Positions 17,193 to 26,829 of a DNA stretch of 47,573 nt are shown piece after piece. Within the stretch, counting starts at the first letter, position 1; every line of letters begins with the position of its first letter. Origin of the DNA: Lentisphaerales bacterium (lineage in GTDB: Bacteria; Verrucomicrobiota; Lentisphaeria; Lentisphaerales; Lentisphaeraceae). A program made the position numbers and the translations under genes. The notes beneath the pieces are model-generated. The model was given only the letters and a program-made list of their open reading frames with translations. It was not told where the DNA came from and made no database searches. The stretch covers positions 1 through 47,573 of the forward strand of contig JAKVBD010000040.1 of the NCBI GenBank assembly GCA_022446985.1. The letters are read 5' to 3'.

Positions 17193-17625
17193 TCATAGAC
17201 CTATACTGGAGAAAGTAAATGATGCCTTTTTATCGTTCTTTACACTAGCTAGGAGTTCTTCATGAAGATTTCGACCATCATAGAGTTTCATGACAAAAAA
17301 ATATTTCGCTATCTTTATCAAAACCCAGGTCATAAACTGGGGCGATATAGGGATGCTCAAGATTTGAAGAAAGTCTGGCCTCATTGATGAAATCGTTGAC
17401 CTGATCGTGGGATTCAGGTTTAGTTTTTGCCAGGGCAACGTGGCGGTTCATCATTTTATCAAAAGCCAAAAAGACTTTTTTGGCGGCGCCTTCAGCAATG
17501 AGAGATTTAACAATATAGCGCTCTTCAAGGCAACGAAGTTCCTTCTTGAGGTCGCTGGACTCTATGGAACCCTTTACTTCAATTGCATCCAAATATGTTT
17601 TGCTGAAAAGATCTTCTTTTATCAT
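17193..17625 (-). pseudogene. Truncated, frameshifted Ser/Thr protein kinase
   Basis: The first frame (17278-17625) encodes a kinase N-lobe: ERYIVKSLIAEGAAKKVFLAFDKMMNRHVALAKTK, then FINEARLSSNLEHPYIAPVYDLGFD. It shifts frame at seven Ts on the minus strand (A-run 17295-17301). In the other frame it continues as FFVMKLYDGRNLHEELLASVKNDK, the usual next kinase strand and helix. Removing one T restores the reading. After about 144 residues kinase similarity stops near 17200, before any catalytic loop, with the IS remnant just beyond. It is divergent from the ECF sigma gene at 17846, so the lost kinase may have belonged to that signalling unit. Confidence 0.8.
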
Positions 17626-17778
17626 ATATTGTTTAACTTGCGATAAAGCAATTATCTTTCACACTCTGGGAAAAAGCAATGAATTTATCAGAACAAAGAA
17701 ATCAGAAGGATTAAACCTGGCTTTTTTACTAAGCGGTGAAAGTGATATAGGAACTTCTTCTGCAGATAATCAAAATAT

Positions 17779-17808
17779 TTTTCAAAAACAGCGCAATATT
17801 CATATAAT
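17779..17808 (+). promoter_or_regulatory. Possible sigma-70-type promoter of the ECF sigma operon
   Basis: TATAAT at 17803-17808 is a perfect -10 box, with TTTTCA at 17779-17784 as a weak -35 at 18-base spacing. It lies 37 bases before the sigma-factor ATG. The -35 match is poor, so the call is tentative. Confidence 0.45.
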
Positions 17809-17845
17809 GAGTGCGACTTGTTTTTAAAAGTAGAAGAGTCTTGCG

Positions 17846-18385
17846 ATGGATTTAGAAGAGTTAATTAAGCAAAGTAAAGCTGGAGATCATCAGGCGTACC
17901 GTTTGATTGTACGTGAGTACGCGCCCTCTATACGGGCTTTTTTGGCCTCTCGTTTAAATGATTTCCACGCTGTAGAAGATCTTTCACAAGTTGTTTTTGT
18001 CAGTGCTTTTAAAGCTTTGGCAAGTTATAAGCATAGAGCTGACTTTCGCAGTTGGCTTCTCAGTATCAGCCGTAATAAATTAATGGATCATTTCCGTAAG
18101 CAGTATTCACAATCAAACCTTAAGTCTGCTTATGAAATGGAAATACAAACTTCTCTCAGTACTTGTGATAGAGCATTTGCCGAAATAAATGAAGCAAAAA
18201 TCAACAAACTTAAAAGTTGTTTGCAGAAACTTCCTGAAGAAGCAAAGAGTTTAATGATGGCTCGTTATTTTAACAGCGAAACAGTGATCAGCCTGGCGGA
18301 AAGACTGAGCAGTACGGAAAATGCCATTAGCTCAAAATTATTCCGTCTTAAAAAGAAACTTAAAACCTGTATAGAAAGTTCATGA
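17846..18385 (+). CDS. ECF-type RNA polymerase sigma factor
   Basis: A 179-residue sigma-70-family protein. Region 2 spans about residues 15-95, with HAVEDLSQVVFVSAFKALASY (2.2-like) and FRSWLLSISRNKLMDHFRKQ (2.3-2.4, promoter melting and -10 recognition). Region 4 spans about 125-178, with a helix-turn-helix of the form LAERLSSTENAISSKLFRLKKKL that would read the -35. Both regions are complete. It overlaps the FecR-type gene by four bases (ATGA), so the two are translationally coupled in the standard sigma/anti-sigma order. AGAAGAG before the ATG can serve as ribosome-binding site. The likely targets include the heme-protein genes downstream, by inference. Confidence 0.93.
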   Translation: MDLEELIKQSKAGDHQAYRLIVREYAPSIRAFLASRLNDFHAVEDLSQVVFVSAFKALASYKHRADFRSWLLSISRNKLMDHFRKQYSQSNLKSAYEMEIQTSLSTCDRAFAEINEAKINKLKSCLQKLPEEAKSLMMARYFNSETVISLAERLSSTENAISSKLFRLKKKLKTCIESS

Positions 18386-19707
18386 AGCAAGAATACAAAA
18401 ACTTAATAGAGAAGTACCTCGATGGCGAATTAAGCGAAGTTCAATTTGCCGAGTTACAGCGTCTTGTCGAGGAACATGAAGATTTTAAAAATGAGTTGCA
18501 ACAAGCCCTTGAATTCAAAGGACTGACCTATTGTTCACAGCACAGTCAGTATCAAAACCTCGAAGAGGCAGTGGTTAGTGAACTGGCTTTATCCAGCGAC
18601 GATTTGGAAGACAAGGTAATATCGGAGTTATCACAAGAGCCTAAAGCTCCGAAAGCTTTCCCTATTTGGCTTTTAGGAGCTATTGCTGCGCAGGCAATTC
18701 TTTTACCAATTCTTTATTTTTCCCTGCAGTCTCCAGAATTGAAATCTGTTGAAATAGCCAGTGTGACAGATACAAAAGGTTTTAGTTTTATTGTGCGTGG
18801 TGAAGATAAGATAAACTTAAAAGGTGGCGACAAACTTTATTCTGGAGATCAGTTCTATGTACAGGGTAACAGTCAGGTAACTCTTAAGTATCTCGATGGC
18901 TCAAAGCTGCAGTTTGTTGATAATTCCTTTGTTCGTTTAACGGATGTAAATGGCCAAAAAAAGGTAGAGCTTTTTTCTGGACTTTTAAAAGCAGATGTTG
19001 AAAAACAAAAGCCCGGTAAGCAGATGGAGATCATCACCGAGCATTCAAAATGTGAAGTTCTGGGGACTTCTTTTACTTTGACTTCATCGGACGTTTCTTC
19101 TTTGCTTGATGTAACAGAAGGAGAAGTTCGTTTTAAGCATAAAAAAGACAGTCTTCTGGTACCGGCATCTCACTTCGCTTCGGCTGGTGGAAAAAACCAG
19201 TTTGTTGTTCAAAAGAGCGATAAATCTCTCTATAAAAGTCCTTTGATTGATAAAAGCACTCCTGGCCATCAGATCCCTATTAAAGTAAATATCAAAGGAG
19301 CCAAGAAACTTTACCTGGTAGTCGGCAATGGTGGCATAAACAACCGCTTTGACCATGCTGCTTGGATACGGCCCAGATTAATTGGGATCAATGGCTCTTT
19401 GGATTTAACTGAGCTGCCATGGACCATTGCCAAGGCCGGATCTATGAGGATTCACAAGAACCTTGATCACCATGGTGGACCTCTGACAGTTCAAGGAGAA
19501 GATCTAAAAGTCGGTCTTTCGGCACATGCCACTTCGATAATTGCCTGGGATATTCCTGTAGGATATGAGACTTTTGAAGCGACCGGAGCGCTTTTGGATT
19601 CTGGAGTATTACAGAGGAACTCCATTCCCAGTGTTCACTTCGAAGTGTATACCACCATGCCTGAGAAAAAGCTCAAAGAGCTTTTGATTAGGCGGCATCA
19701 TTATTAA
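18382..19707 (+). CDS. FecR-type transmembrane anti-sigma factor with C-terminal NPCBM-like domain
   Basis: A 441-residue protein coupled to the ECF gene. An N-terminal cytoplasmic segment of about 85 residues (KYLDGELSEVQFAELQRLVEE) resembles the helical sigma-binding region of anti-sigma factors. One transmembrane helix follows at about 94-114 (FPIWLLGAIAAQAILLPILY). Residues about 130-270 form a FecR domain (GGDKLYSGDQFYVQG, FVRLTDVNGQKKVELFSGLLKA, EVLGTSFTLT). The C-terminal 130 residues resemble NPCBM/NEW2 carbohydrate-binding modules: LYLVVGNGGINN, DHAAWIRPRL, LKVGLSAHATSIIAWDIP. A domain of this type on the outside of an anti-sigma factor suggests a sugar-like signal, but the ligand is not known. 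Confidence 0.88.
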   Translation: MKQEYKNLIEKYLDGELSEVQFAELQRLVEEHEDFKNELQQALEFKGLTYCSQHSQYQNLEEAVVSELALSSDDLEDKVISELSQEPKAPKAFPIWLLGAIAAQAILLPILYFSLQSPELKSVEIASVTDTKGFSFIVRGEDKINLKGGDKLYSGDQFYVQGNSQVTLKYLDGSKLQFVDNSFVRLTDVNGQKKVELFSGLLKADVEKQKPGKQMEIITEHSKCEVLGTSFTLTSSDVSSLLDVTEGEVRFKHKKDSLLVPASHFASAGGKNQFVVQKSDKSLYKSPLIDKSTPGHQIPIKVNIKGAKKLYLVVGNGGINNRFDHAAWIRPRLIGINGSLDLTELPWTIAKAGSMRIHKNLDHHGGPLTVQGEDLKVGLSAHATSIIAWDIPVGYETFEATGALLDSGVLQRNSIPSVHFEVYTTMPEKKLKELLIRRHHY

Positions 19708-19884
19708 TTCTCATGAGTAGTACTTTTTAAAGTTTTAGAAGGGCTTGGCAACAAAGTAGGTATTCGTTAAAATTGTAATAACGCGAGCATTCCTTGTATC
19801 TTTTGAAAATAATGTTGATTTTTTAAAGAACACGCTGCAGAATTAGCCGTGATGTTGATGTTAAATAACATATAAGTGAGAAAA

Positions 19885-22800
19885 ATGAAAAAGGTAATTT
19901 TATCAACTTTATTAACCACCTTTCTGACCCCGGCCTGGGCCGCTTCCGACTTAGATAAGACAAAGTTTTCTGATCATACCAAAACTCCTTCACCTGCTGT
20001 ATTAGCAGCATCTCCTTATGGTGATGTATTTGTCGGTGTCGATCAACAGGGTTCTTTGGGGAAAGCTCCTAACAAAGGTTTAGTTAAGCGCCTTCGCGAT
20101 ACAAATAATGATGGCCAGGCAGACGAAGTTACCGATTTTGTTAAGATAGATAACCCTCGTGGTATTGTTGTCATTGGCAACAAAGTGATCGTTCTTCACT
20201 GTAACCTAAAGGACAACAAACCTTATAATCAGGATATCACTGTTTTCACAGATGCTGATAATGACGGTGTTGCTGATGGTCCTGGTAAACTGTTGGTCAA
20301 AGGAATTGGCAATCCGAAGTTTATTCAGGATCGAGGTGCCGATCACTGTACAAATGGTTTGCGTCTTGGAGTCGATGGCTGGCTGTATATTTCAGTGGGT
20401 GACTTTGGTTTTGTTGAGGCTGAAGGTACAGATGGTCAAAAACTGACCTGTTATGGTGGAGGTGTAGCCCGCGTTCGTCCAGATGGCAGCGAATTGGAAA
20501 TGTTTATTCATGGTACGCGAAATGTTTACGACGTCGCTATAGACCCGTTCATGAACGTTTTTTCCAGAGAAAATACTAATGATGGTGTAGGCTGGTGGAT
20601 TCGTTTCAGTCACTACATTCAGTCTGGTGAGTATGGCTATCCAAGCCTTTACAAAAACTTTGAAGAAGACATGCTTCCAGCTTTGGGAATGTATGGCGGT
20701 GGTTCTGGAACAGGAGCGCTGTTTTTACAAGAGCCGGGTTGGCCTGACGCCTACAATAACAAAGCGTTGATGGCAGATTGGGGCCGTTCGACTGTTTTCA
20801 TCCATGGAATCACTCCAGATAACGCTTCTTTTACTGATAAGCCCCAGGCATTCTTGAAAGTTTCACAGGTCGCAGACCTGGATGTCGATGCGTCAGGTCG
20901 CTTGTACGTAGCTGCCTGGGCCGGTGCCGGTTACAAGGGCAATCCTGGTAAAGGCTATGTAGAACGCTATGTACCTAAAGGCTGGAAGTTCAAAGAGTTT
21001 CCACAGTTGAGTAAGGCTTCCAAAGAAGATCTTCTTAATCATATAAATTCTGAAAGCTTTACTGCGCGGGTTTATGCTCAGCAAGAGATCTTGGCGCGTA
21101 AAGATCTTTCCTACATTAAAGGACTAATTAGTCTGGCGCAATCGGCTAAAAGCTTAGAGTCGAAAGCGGCAGCAGTTTACACACTTGGACAATTAGCCGG
21201 CGAAAAATCTCTACCTGTTTTAGAAAAATTGAGCTATCAAAAAGATATTCGTGAGCATGCAATTCGCATGATGGCCGACCGTAAGAGTTACAGCAAAAAG
21301 GCAAATGTAAAATTAATCAGTCAATACCTACGGGATGAGAACCCAAGAGTTCAAGTTGCCGCAGCTGTGGCACTTGGCCGCATTGGTGATCTGAAATCTG
21401 CCTCGGCGTTGATTTCTGTGGCTAACCCTCCACCAAAGAATACTCTTGGTGTTCAAAAAGCAGAAACTCCTGGCGCTAAGGTTCAAAAATCAGCTAAGCT
21501 TACTGCCGGTAAAGCCGATTCAGTAGCGATGAAATTTGATATTACTGGTTTTAGAACATTGGTTCTAGAGGTGAATAAAGGCGGTGGTAAAGGAGGGCAT
21601 CATGCTGCCTGGGTTGACCCAAAAGTTATTTTAGCGAATGGTAAAGTCATAGACTTAACTAAATTGAAATGGAAGAAAGCCAAAGGCGGTTGGGGGAAAA
21701 CTCTCATTAATAAAGACTGCCAGGGCAAACCTTTAGCGGATCTCAAAGGTAAAAAGTTGAATGGCATAGGAACTCATGTTAAATCAGTGATTGAGTATAA
21801 GTTACCTAATGGAGCGAAACAGTTTGTTGCTACAGGAGCTTTTTCCTCTGGAGCGCACAAGGGCTCCTCAATTCAGTTTGCAGTCAGTAATACGGCCCCA
21901 AAGACAAGTTCTAAAGATGCCAAGACAGTTTGTTCGACGCCATATTCAGTGAGCATTCTGCCACACGTTGCCAGACAATCTTTGGTTAATATGAAAGCTA
22001 ATGCAGCCCTCATAAATGCTTTAAATGGTAGCGATGCCAAGCTACAGTCAGCGGCTTTATATGCTATGAAGTTTATGCATGATGAACAGATCGTCGATGC
22101 TTTAATTGCTCGCTTAAGCAGCGCCGATGCCAAGCTGAAGAAGCAGGTTTACAGCGTTCTTATGCGTCTACAGCAAACAGATGTTGACTGGGATGGGTCG
22201 ACCTGGTGGAAGACTCGTCCTGATCCTACGGGACCTTATTATGAGCCGGTTGGCTGGTCTGAGTCTAAGAAAATAGCAGATACCTTAAAAACTTATCTGA
22301 ATACACTGAGTGGCAAAGAAAAAGAACTGGCAATGGCAGAAATGACCAAAAACCGCGTTCTTCTGGATGGCCCTAAAAAAGCAGTTGCTACTAAAGGCCC
22401 TAAAAAGCCGGGTGAGATGAAAATGAGTGAAACGGCTATTGAGGATGTTCTTGTCTACTTATCCAAACACAAAGGCAATGCATCAACGGGTAAGAAGATG
22501 ATTCAGAATGTCGGCTGTATAGGTTGTCACAATATTGAAGTTGGTCAGCCAATAAAAGGTCCAGATCTCACTAAGTTGGGAAATATGTCTAAAGCTGATC
22601 TTGCAGAAGCGATCATCAGACCGGGAGCGACAATTGCCAAGTCATGGGTAAATGTCACCATGAAAGACGGTTCGAGTCACCTTGGTACAATCGTTAAGAA
22701 AGATGCGAAGCTGATAACTCTTCACAATATTACCGGAATGGCGACAAAGCTTGATGCTAAAAAAGTGAGTAAAGTTGCTCCGGGTTTAAATATGATGTCC

Positions 22801-22893
22801 CTGCATCTCGTCGACGGTTTAAACTTGCAGCAGTTTGCTGATCTGGTGGAGTACATTCAATCTATGGATTCCAAACGTAAAAAGAGAAAATAA
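19885..22893 (+). CDS. Secreted PVC-type heme-binding protein: beta-propeller, HEAT repeats, NPCBM-like domain, cytochrome c
   Basis: A 1003-residue exported protein (ATG at 19885 preferred over GTG at 19876, giving signal peptide MKKVILSTLLTTFLTPAWAA). Residues about 30-380 match the membrane-bound dehydrogenase propeller of PVC bacteria, with Asp-rich calcium-type loops (LRDTNNDGQADE, DADNDGVADG). HEAT-like repeats follow (390-515 and 700-790). Between them, residues about 535-665 are NPCBM-like (HHAAWVDPKVILANGKVIDLTKLKW, LNGIGTHVKSVIEYKLPNGA). The C-terminus holds a cytochrome c site CIGCH (Cys878, Cys881, His882). These proteins are thought to oxidise sugars or sugar derivatives and pass electrons to heme; the substrate is unproven. 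It ends in a strong terminator and is the third gene of the sigma-factor cluster. Confidence 0.9.
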   Translation: MKKVILSTLLTTFLTPAWAASDLDKTKFSDHTKTPSPAVLAASPYGDVFVGVDQQGSLGKAPNKGLVKRLRDTNNDGQADEVTDFVKIDNPRGIVVIGNKVIVLHCNLKDNKPYNQDITVFTDADNDGVADGPGKLLVKGIGNPKFIQDRGADHCTNGLRLGVDGWLYISVGDFGFVEAEGTDGQKLTCYGGGVARVRPDGSELEMFIHGTRNVYDVAIDPFMNVFSRENTNDGVGWWIRFSHYIQSGEYGYPSLYKNFEEDMLPALGMYGGGSGTGALFLQEPGWPDAYNNKALMADWGRSTVFIHGITPDNASFTDKPQAFLKVSQVADLDVDASGRLYVAAWAGAGYKGNPGKGYVERYVPKGWKFKEFPQLSKASKEDLLNHINSESFTARVYAQQEILARKDLSYIKGLISLAQSAKSLESKAAAVYTLGQLAGEKSLPVLEKLSYQKDIREHAIRMMADRKSYSKKANVKLISQYLRDENPRVQVAAAVALGRIGDLKSASALISVANPPPKNTLGVQKAETPGAKVQKSAKLTAGKADSVAMKFDITGFRTLVLEVNKGGGKGGHHAAWVDPKVILANGKVIDLTKLKWKKAKGGWGKTLINKDCQGKPLADLKGKKLNGIGTHVKSVIEYKLPNGAKQFVATGAFSSGAHKGSSIQFAVSNTAPKTSSKDAKTVCSTPYSVSILPHVARQSLVNMKANAALINALNGSDAKLQSAALYAMKFMHDEQIVDALIARLSSADAKLKKQVYSVLMRLQQTDVDWDGSTWWKTRPDPTGPYYEPVGWSESKKIADTLKTYLNTLSGKEKELAMAEMTKNRVLLDGPKKAVATKGPKKPGEMKMSETAIEDVLVYLSKHKGNASTGKKMIQNVGCIGCHNIEVGQPIKGPDLTKLGNMSKADLAEAIIRPGATIAKSWVNVTMKDGSSHLGTIVKKDAKLITLHNITGMATKLDAKKVSKVAPGLNMMSLHLVDGLNLQQFADLVEYIQSMDSKRKKRK

Positions 22894-22907
22894 TAGATTT
22901 ATAATTT

Positions 22908-22941
22908 GCCTCCCGGTGTTAATGCCGGGAGGCTTTTTTTT
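22908..22941 (+). terminator. Strong intrinsic terminator after the heme-protein gene
   Basis: A perfect 9-bp GC-rich stem (GCCTCCCGG / CCGGGAGGC) with an 8-base loop is followed by eight Ts (22934-22941), 14 bases past the stop codon. It separates the sigma-factor cluster from the ThuA/heme gene. Confidence 0.93.
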
Positions 22942-22944
22942 ATT

Positions 22945-22992
22945 CCCGTTCCCGTTCCCGTTCCCGTTCCCGTTCCCGTTCCCGTTCCCGTT
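22945..22992. repeat. Hexanucleotide tandem repeat (CCCGTT) x 8
   Basis: Eight perfect, uninterrupted copies of CCCGTT begin three bases after the T-run of the terminator and end before GATCTTCG. The array is non-coding in all obvious gene models and lies about 160 bases before the start of the next gene. Perfect short repeats can change length by slippage. Confidence 0.97.
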
Positions 22993-23109
22993 TTGATCTT
23001 CGTGCAGGTGTACGATTAACGAGTACGAGAACGTTTAATACCTTGTAGCTTGTTGCGAGTGTCGTTTTCTTAAATTTTTCTCAAAAATAGCGCAAGAATC
23101 TTCAATGGA

Positions 23110-23144
23110 CTCCGACTTCACAGCGAATGTGTGAAAAATCGGAG
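23110..23144 (+). promoter_or_regulatory. Hairpin masking the ribosome-binding site of the ThuA/heme gene
   Basis: CTCCGA (23110-23115) pairs with TCGGAG (23139-23144), and TTCACA (23117-23122) pairs with TGTGAA (23130-23135), leaving a 7-base loop and a small internal bulge. The 3' arm contains GGAG (23141-23144), the best ribosome-binding site for a TTG start at 23152. In the folded RNA translation would be blocked, so this is a candidate RNA switch or simply a way to damp expression. Confidence 0.55.
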
Positions 23145-23151
23145 AACAAAA

Positions 23152-26100
23152 TTGTTTAAAAACACTTTTAGATTAAGCCTGTTGTTACTTATCGCTTTTG
23201 CCTATTCTCTTGAAGCGAAAGAGAAAAAAGTCTTATTCCTTGCCGGGAAAAGAAGTCATGGGCCTGGACAACATGAACACCGCGCCGGTTCACTTTTACT
23301 GGCCGATGCTCTCAATAAAAGTAAGCTTGGAATTGCTGCCAAGGTCATCAATATCTGGCCGGAGGATTTAAAAGAGTTTGATGATGTCGACTCTGTGATT
23401 GTCTACGCCGATGCCGGAGGCCGCTTTAGTGAAGATAAACTCAAAGTTCTTGATCAGAGAATTAAAGCTGGCATGGGTATCATGTTTATTCACTATGGCG
23501 TTCACCCGTCAAAAAATGTTGGCCAAAAGTACTTTCTGCCATGGATTGGCGGCTATTTTGAAAATCGTTGGTCTGTTAACCCTCATTGGACTGCTGATCT
23601 GGTTCCTAAAAAAGGTCACCCGGTCAGCCGCGGTATTTCTAAGCCGGTTATCGCTAACGATGAATTTTACTACAATATGCGATTCCCGAAAGACTGTCAG
23701 GAGTGTTATTCACTGGTAGATTCCATGCTGACTTCAGAAAGGTTGACTCGTTATAACAATTTGTGGAATGTGCATGGCGATAACGGTTTTGGCAAACGTC
23801 AGACTCTTATGTGGTGCCGTGATCCTAAACAAGGTGGTCGTGGTGTCGGTTTCAGCGGTGGACACTTTCACCATAATTGGGCCATTGATGATCTGCGCAA
23901 AATGGTGCTCAATGCTATCGCCTGGACGGCTCGAGTAGAAGTCCCTGCAAATGGTGTACATTCGGCACCAATCACTGACGAACAACTGAATCAAAACCTA
24001 GATGGCAAACCGCGTACGCCTCTCAAGAAACCTTCTACTTATGAAATCCTAAAAATGCCGGCAATGTTGCGCCCGAAAGATCCGGCCAACTACAATCAAA
24101 AAGCCCACTATGCTCTTGTGGCTAAGAAAAAGGAAAACGAGAAGAAAAGAAAAGCGGCTCAGACAGGAGATGTCACAAAGCCTGAGTTAGTCGATACCTC
24201 TTTCTTAAAAGTTCCTGAGGATCTCGAAGTTACTGTTTGGTCACGGAGTCCGCATTTTTATAATCCGACAAATATGGATATGGATGCCCATGGTCGCATG
24301 TGGGTGACGGAGGGTGTCAACTATCGCCGTTATCGCAATCGGAATCCTAAAGGCGATCGCGTTGTCGTTCTGCAGGATACAGATTAGAATGGAAAAGTCG
24401 ATAAGAGTGACGTTTTTGTTCAGGAGCCGGGCTTGATAGCTCCGCTGGGAATCGCGGTTTTCGGCAATAGAATTCTCGTTTCTCAGCCACCGGAATTACT
24501 CATTTATACAGATGTCGATAATAACCTGAAGTTTGACCCGAAAGTCGATAAGAGAGAAGTTCTGCTTACCGGTTTCTTTGGTGAGAATCACGATCATTCC
24601 CTACATGCTGGAACCGCTGGCCCGTCTGGTAAATGGTATATCAATCAAGGTAATTGCGGCGCTGAGTTTACTGATAAATCGGGTAGGACTTTCAGAATTG
24701 GCTCTTCCTATCGCGGTGGAGGTAAAAGAGGCGTAGAAATCTCCGGTATGAAAAGTGATGATGGTTACATCTGGGTAGGTGGTTTTATCGGTCGCATGAA
24801 TCCAGATGGGACAAACGTTGAAATTGTTGGACACAACATGCGTAATTCTTATGAACATACGGTGAATTCCCTGGGTGAAATTTTCCAGAGTGATAATGAT
24901 GATCCGCCAGCTTGCCGTAATAGCTATGTTCTTGAGTATGGCAGTGCTGGTTTCTTCTCTGCAAACGGGATGATTTCCTGGGAGACCAGTCGTCGTCCGG
25001 GACAAAGTATTCCAGTGGCTCACTGGCGTCAGGAAGATCCAGGTTTTATGCCTTCCGGAGATGTCTATGGTAGTGGTTCACCAACTGGTGTAGCCTTTTA
25101 TGAAAACGGTGCATTACCTGAAAAATACAACGGTATGTACTTGGCTGCAGAAGCCGCTCAGAGAGTCATTTTTCAGTATTTTCCAAAAACCGATGGTGCT
25201 GGTTATGAAATGAAAAGAAGCAATTTTGTGCAGACAAATAATAAAGGCAACTCTTTCAATTTCCGTCCTTCAGATGTTGAGGTGGGAGCCGATGGCGCCA
25301 TTTACATCTGTGATTGGTATGACTCAAGAGTTGGTGGTCATGGAACCAATGATAACAGTCGTTCAGGAGCCATCTACCGCATTGCTCCTAAGGGCTTTAA
25401 AGCTCCAGAGCTGAAGCCGGATACTCAATCGATCACCGGTTTAATTGAACTGTTAAAAAGCCCTTCGGATAACGTCCGATTCCTGGCTGTTGAGAAGCTA
25501 AAGAAAGCTGGCGAGAAAGTGCTGCCAGCTCTGCAGAAATTGATGACTCACAAAAATAAATGGATTGCTGCCCGTGCTATCTGGATCCTACCATACTTAG
25601 GGGACAAAGGTAAGCAACTCTGTGAAAAATCACTTAAGAATAACGATGAAAATATCCGTATGGTAGCCTTCAAAGCCCTGAGAAGAGCAGGGATTGATAT
25701 GCTGTCATATTGTCAAAAATTGGCAGTAGATTCTTCTTCACTTGTACGTCGTGAAGTAGCGATCGCTTTGAGAACTTTCAGCTTAAAAGATAAGCAGAGT
25801 ATTCTTCTAAAGCTTTATGAACTTTGGGATGGTCAGGACAAGACTTACCTAGAAGCTATTGGTCTTTGTGTTACCGGCCAGGAAGCGGAGTTTTGGAAGG
25901 TCCTTAAAGCACAGAAAAGTAATCAGCCCTGGAATGACAAGTTTGCCCGTATGACCTGGCGGCTTTACCCTGAAGCTGCTATCCCAGAATTAATGGCGCG
26001 TGCAAACGATGCTAAGCTTTCAGAAGCACAACGCAAGTTGGCGGTAGATACTATTGCTTTTGTAGAAGGCAAAGCTGCACCGGAAGCGATGCTTAAACTT

Positions 26101-26751
26101 TACCTGCAGAATGGCCCGGAAAAAGAATATGCTCATATGTGGTTGAACCTAAATTTCGATGGCAATAAATGGGATGGTTTAATTGACCGTGATCTTGTCG
26201 CCGAAAAAGCGGGGGTGATTAAACCGGGTAAGCCTGTTCCTTACAAACATCCTGAGCCGCCAAAGAAAAGAGATGTTCCGGTTATGGCAGATATTTTAAA
26301 ACTGAAAGGCGATGCTGAACGCGGCAAAGTCAGTGCAGCAAGGTGTGCGATGTGCCATAAAATGGGTGAATTGGGTTCTCTTTTTGGACCATCATTAAAT
26401 GGTTGGGGTAAGAGCCGTTCAAGTGAACAGATCGTGACAGCTATTCTAAATCCAGATCAAGACATCGCACACGGTTATCATTCATCAAGAGTTTATCTTA
26501 AGAATGGCGAAGTCATCGATGGACTGGTTAAAAGTGGTGCTAAAAGAGCCTGGCACTTTGTGAATATCAAAAATGGCGACTCTTTCTTGATTATTAAAAC
26601 TATTGGTGGTCAGACCCAGAAAATATCCTGGCGTCATATTAAAGAGTGTAGACCTCTTAAAGCTTCGATGATGCTGTATCCGGAAAGTATGGGCTTAAGC
26701 AAAGCTCAGGATTTTGCAGACATCGCAGAATACCTGAAAACCTTGAAATAA
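23152..26751 (+). pseudogene. ThuA fused to PVC-type heme-binding propeller, HEAT and cytochrome c; interrupted by one in-frame TAG
   Basis: A single frame of about 1200 codons is broken only by TAG at 24385-24387. The N-terminal 240 residues after the signal (SLLLLIAFAYSLEA) are a ThuA-like glutamine-amidotransferase fold (KKVLFLAGKRSHGPGQHEH, GIMFIHYGVHPS). From about residue 346 a PVC dehydrogenase-type propeller follows (FLKVPEDLEVTVWS, GRMWVTEGVNY), then HEAT repeats, then a cytochrome site CAMCH starting at Cys1065. At the lesion, VVVLQDTD*NGKVDKSDV sits in an Asp-rich loop that normally reads DTDGDGK. I take TTG at 23152 as start because GGAG lies 7 bases before it; a GTG at 23131 is the alternative. 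It could be a fresh pseudogene, a sequencing error or a read-through case. Confidence 0.85.
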
Positions 26752-26829
26752 GCTAAAGTTGTATGCCTTCGGGACTTTCTCAGTCTTCGGAGGATACATC
26801 CAGATTAGCTGATCCCAGAATGGGTCACC

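Noticed and set aside
26761..26797. Imperfect hairpin after the ThuA/heme gene, first read as a terminator
   Set aside because: The stem has several mismatches and wobble pairs, and no T-run follows.
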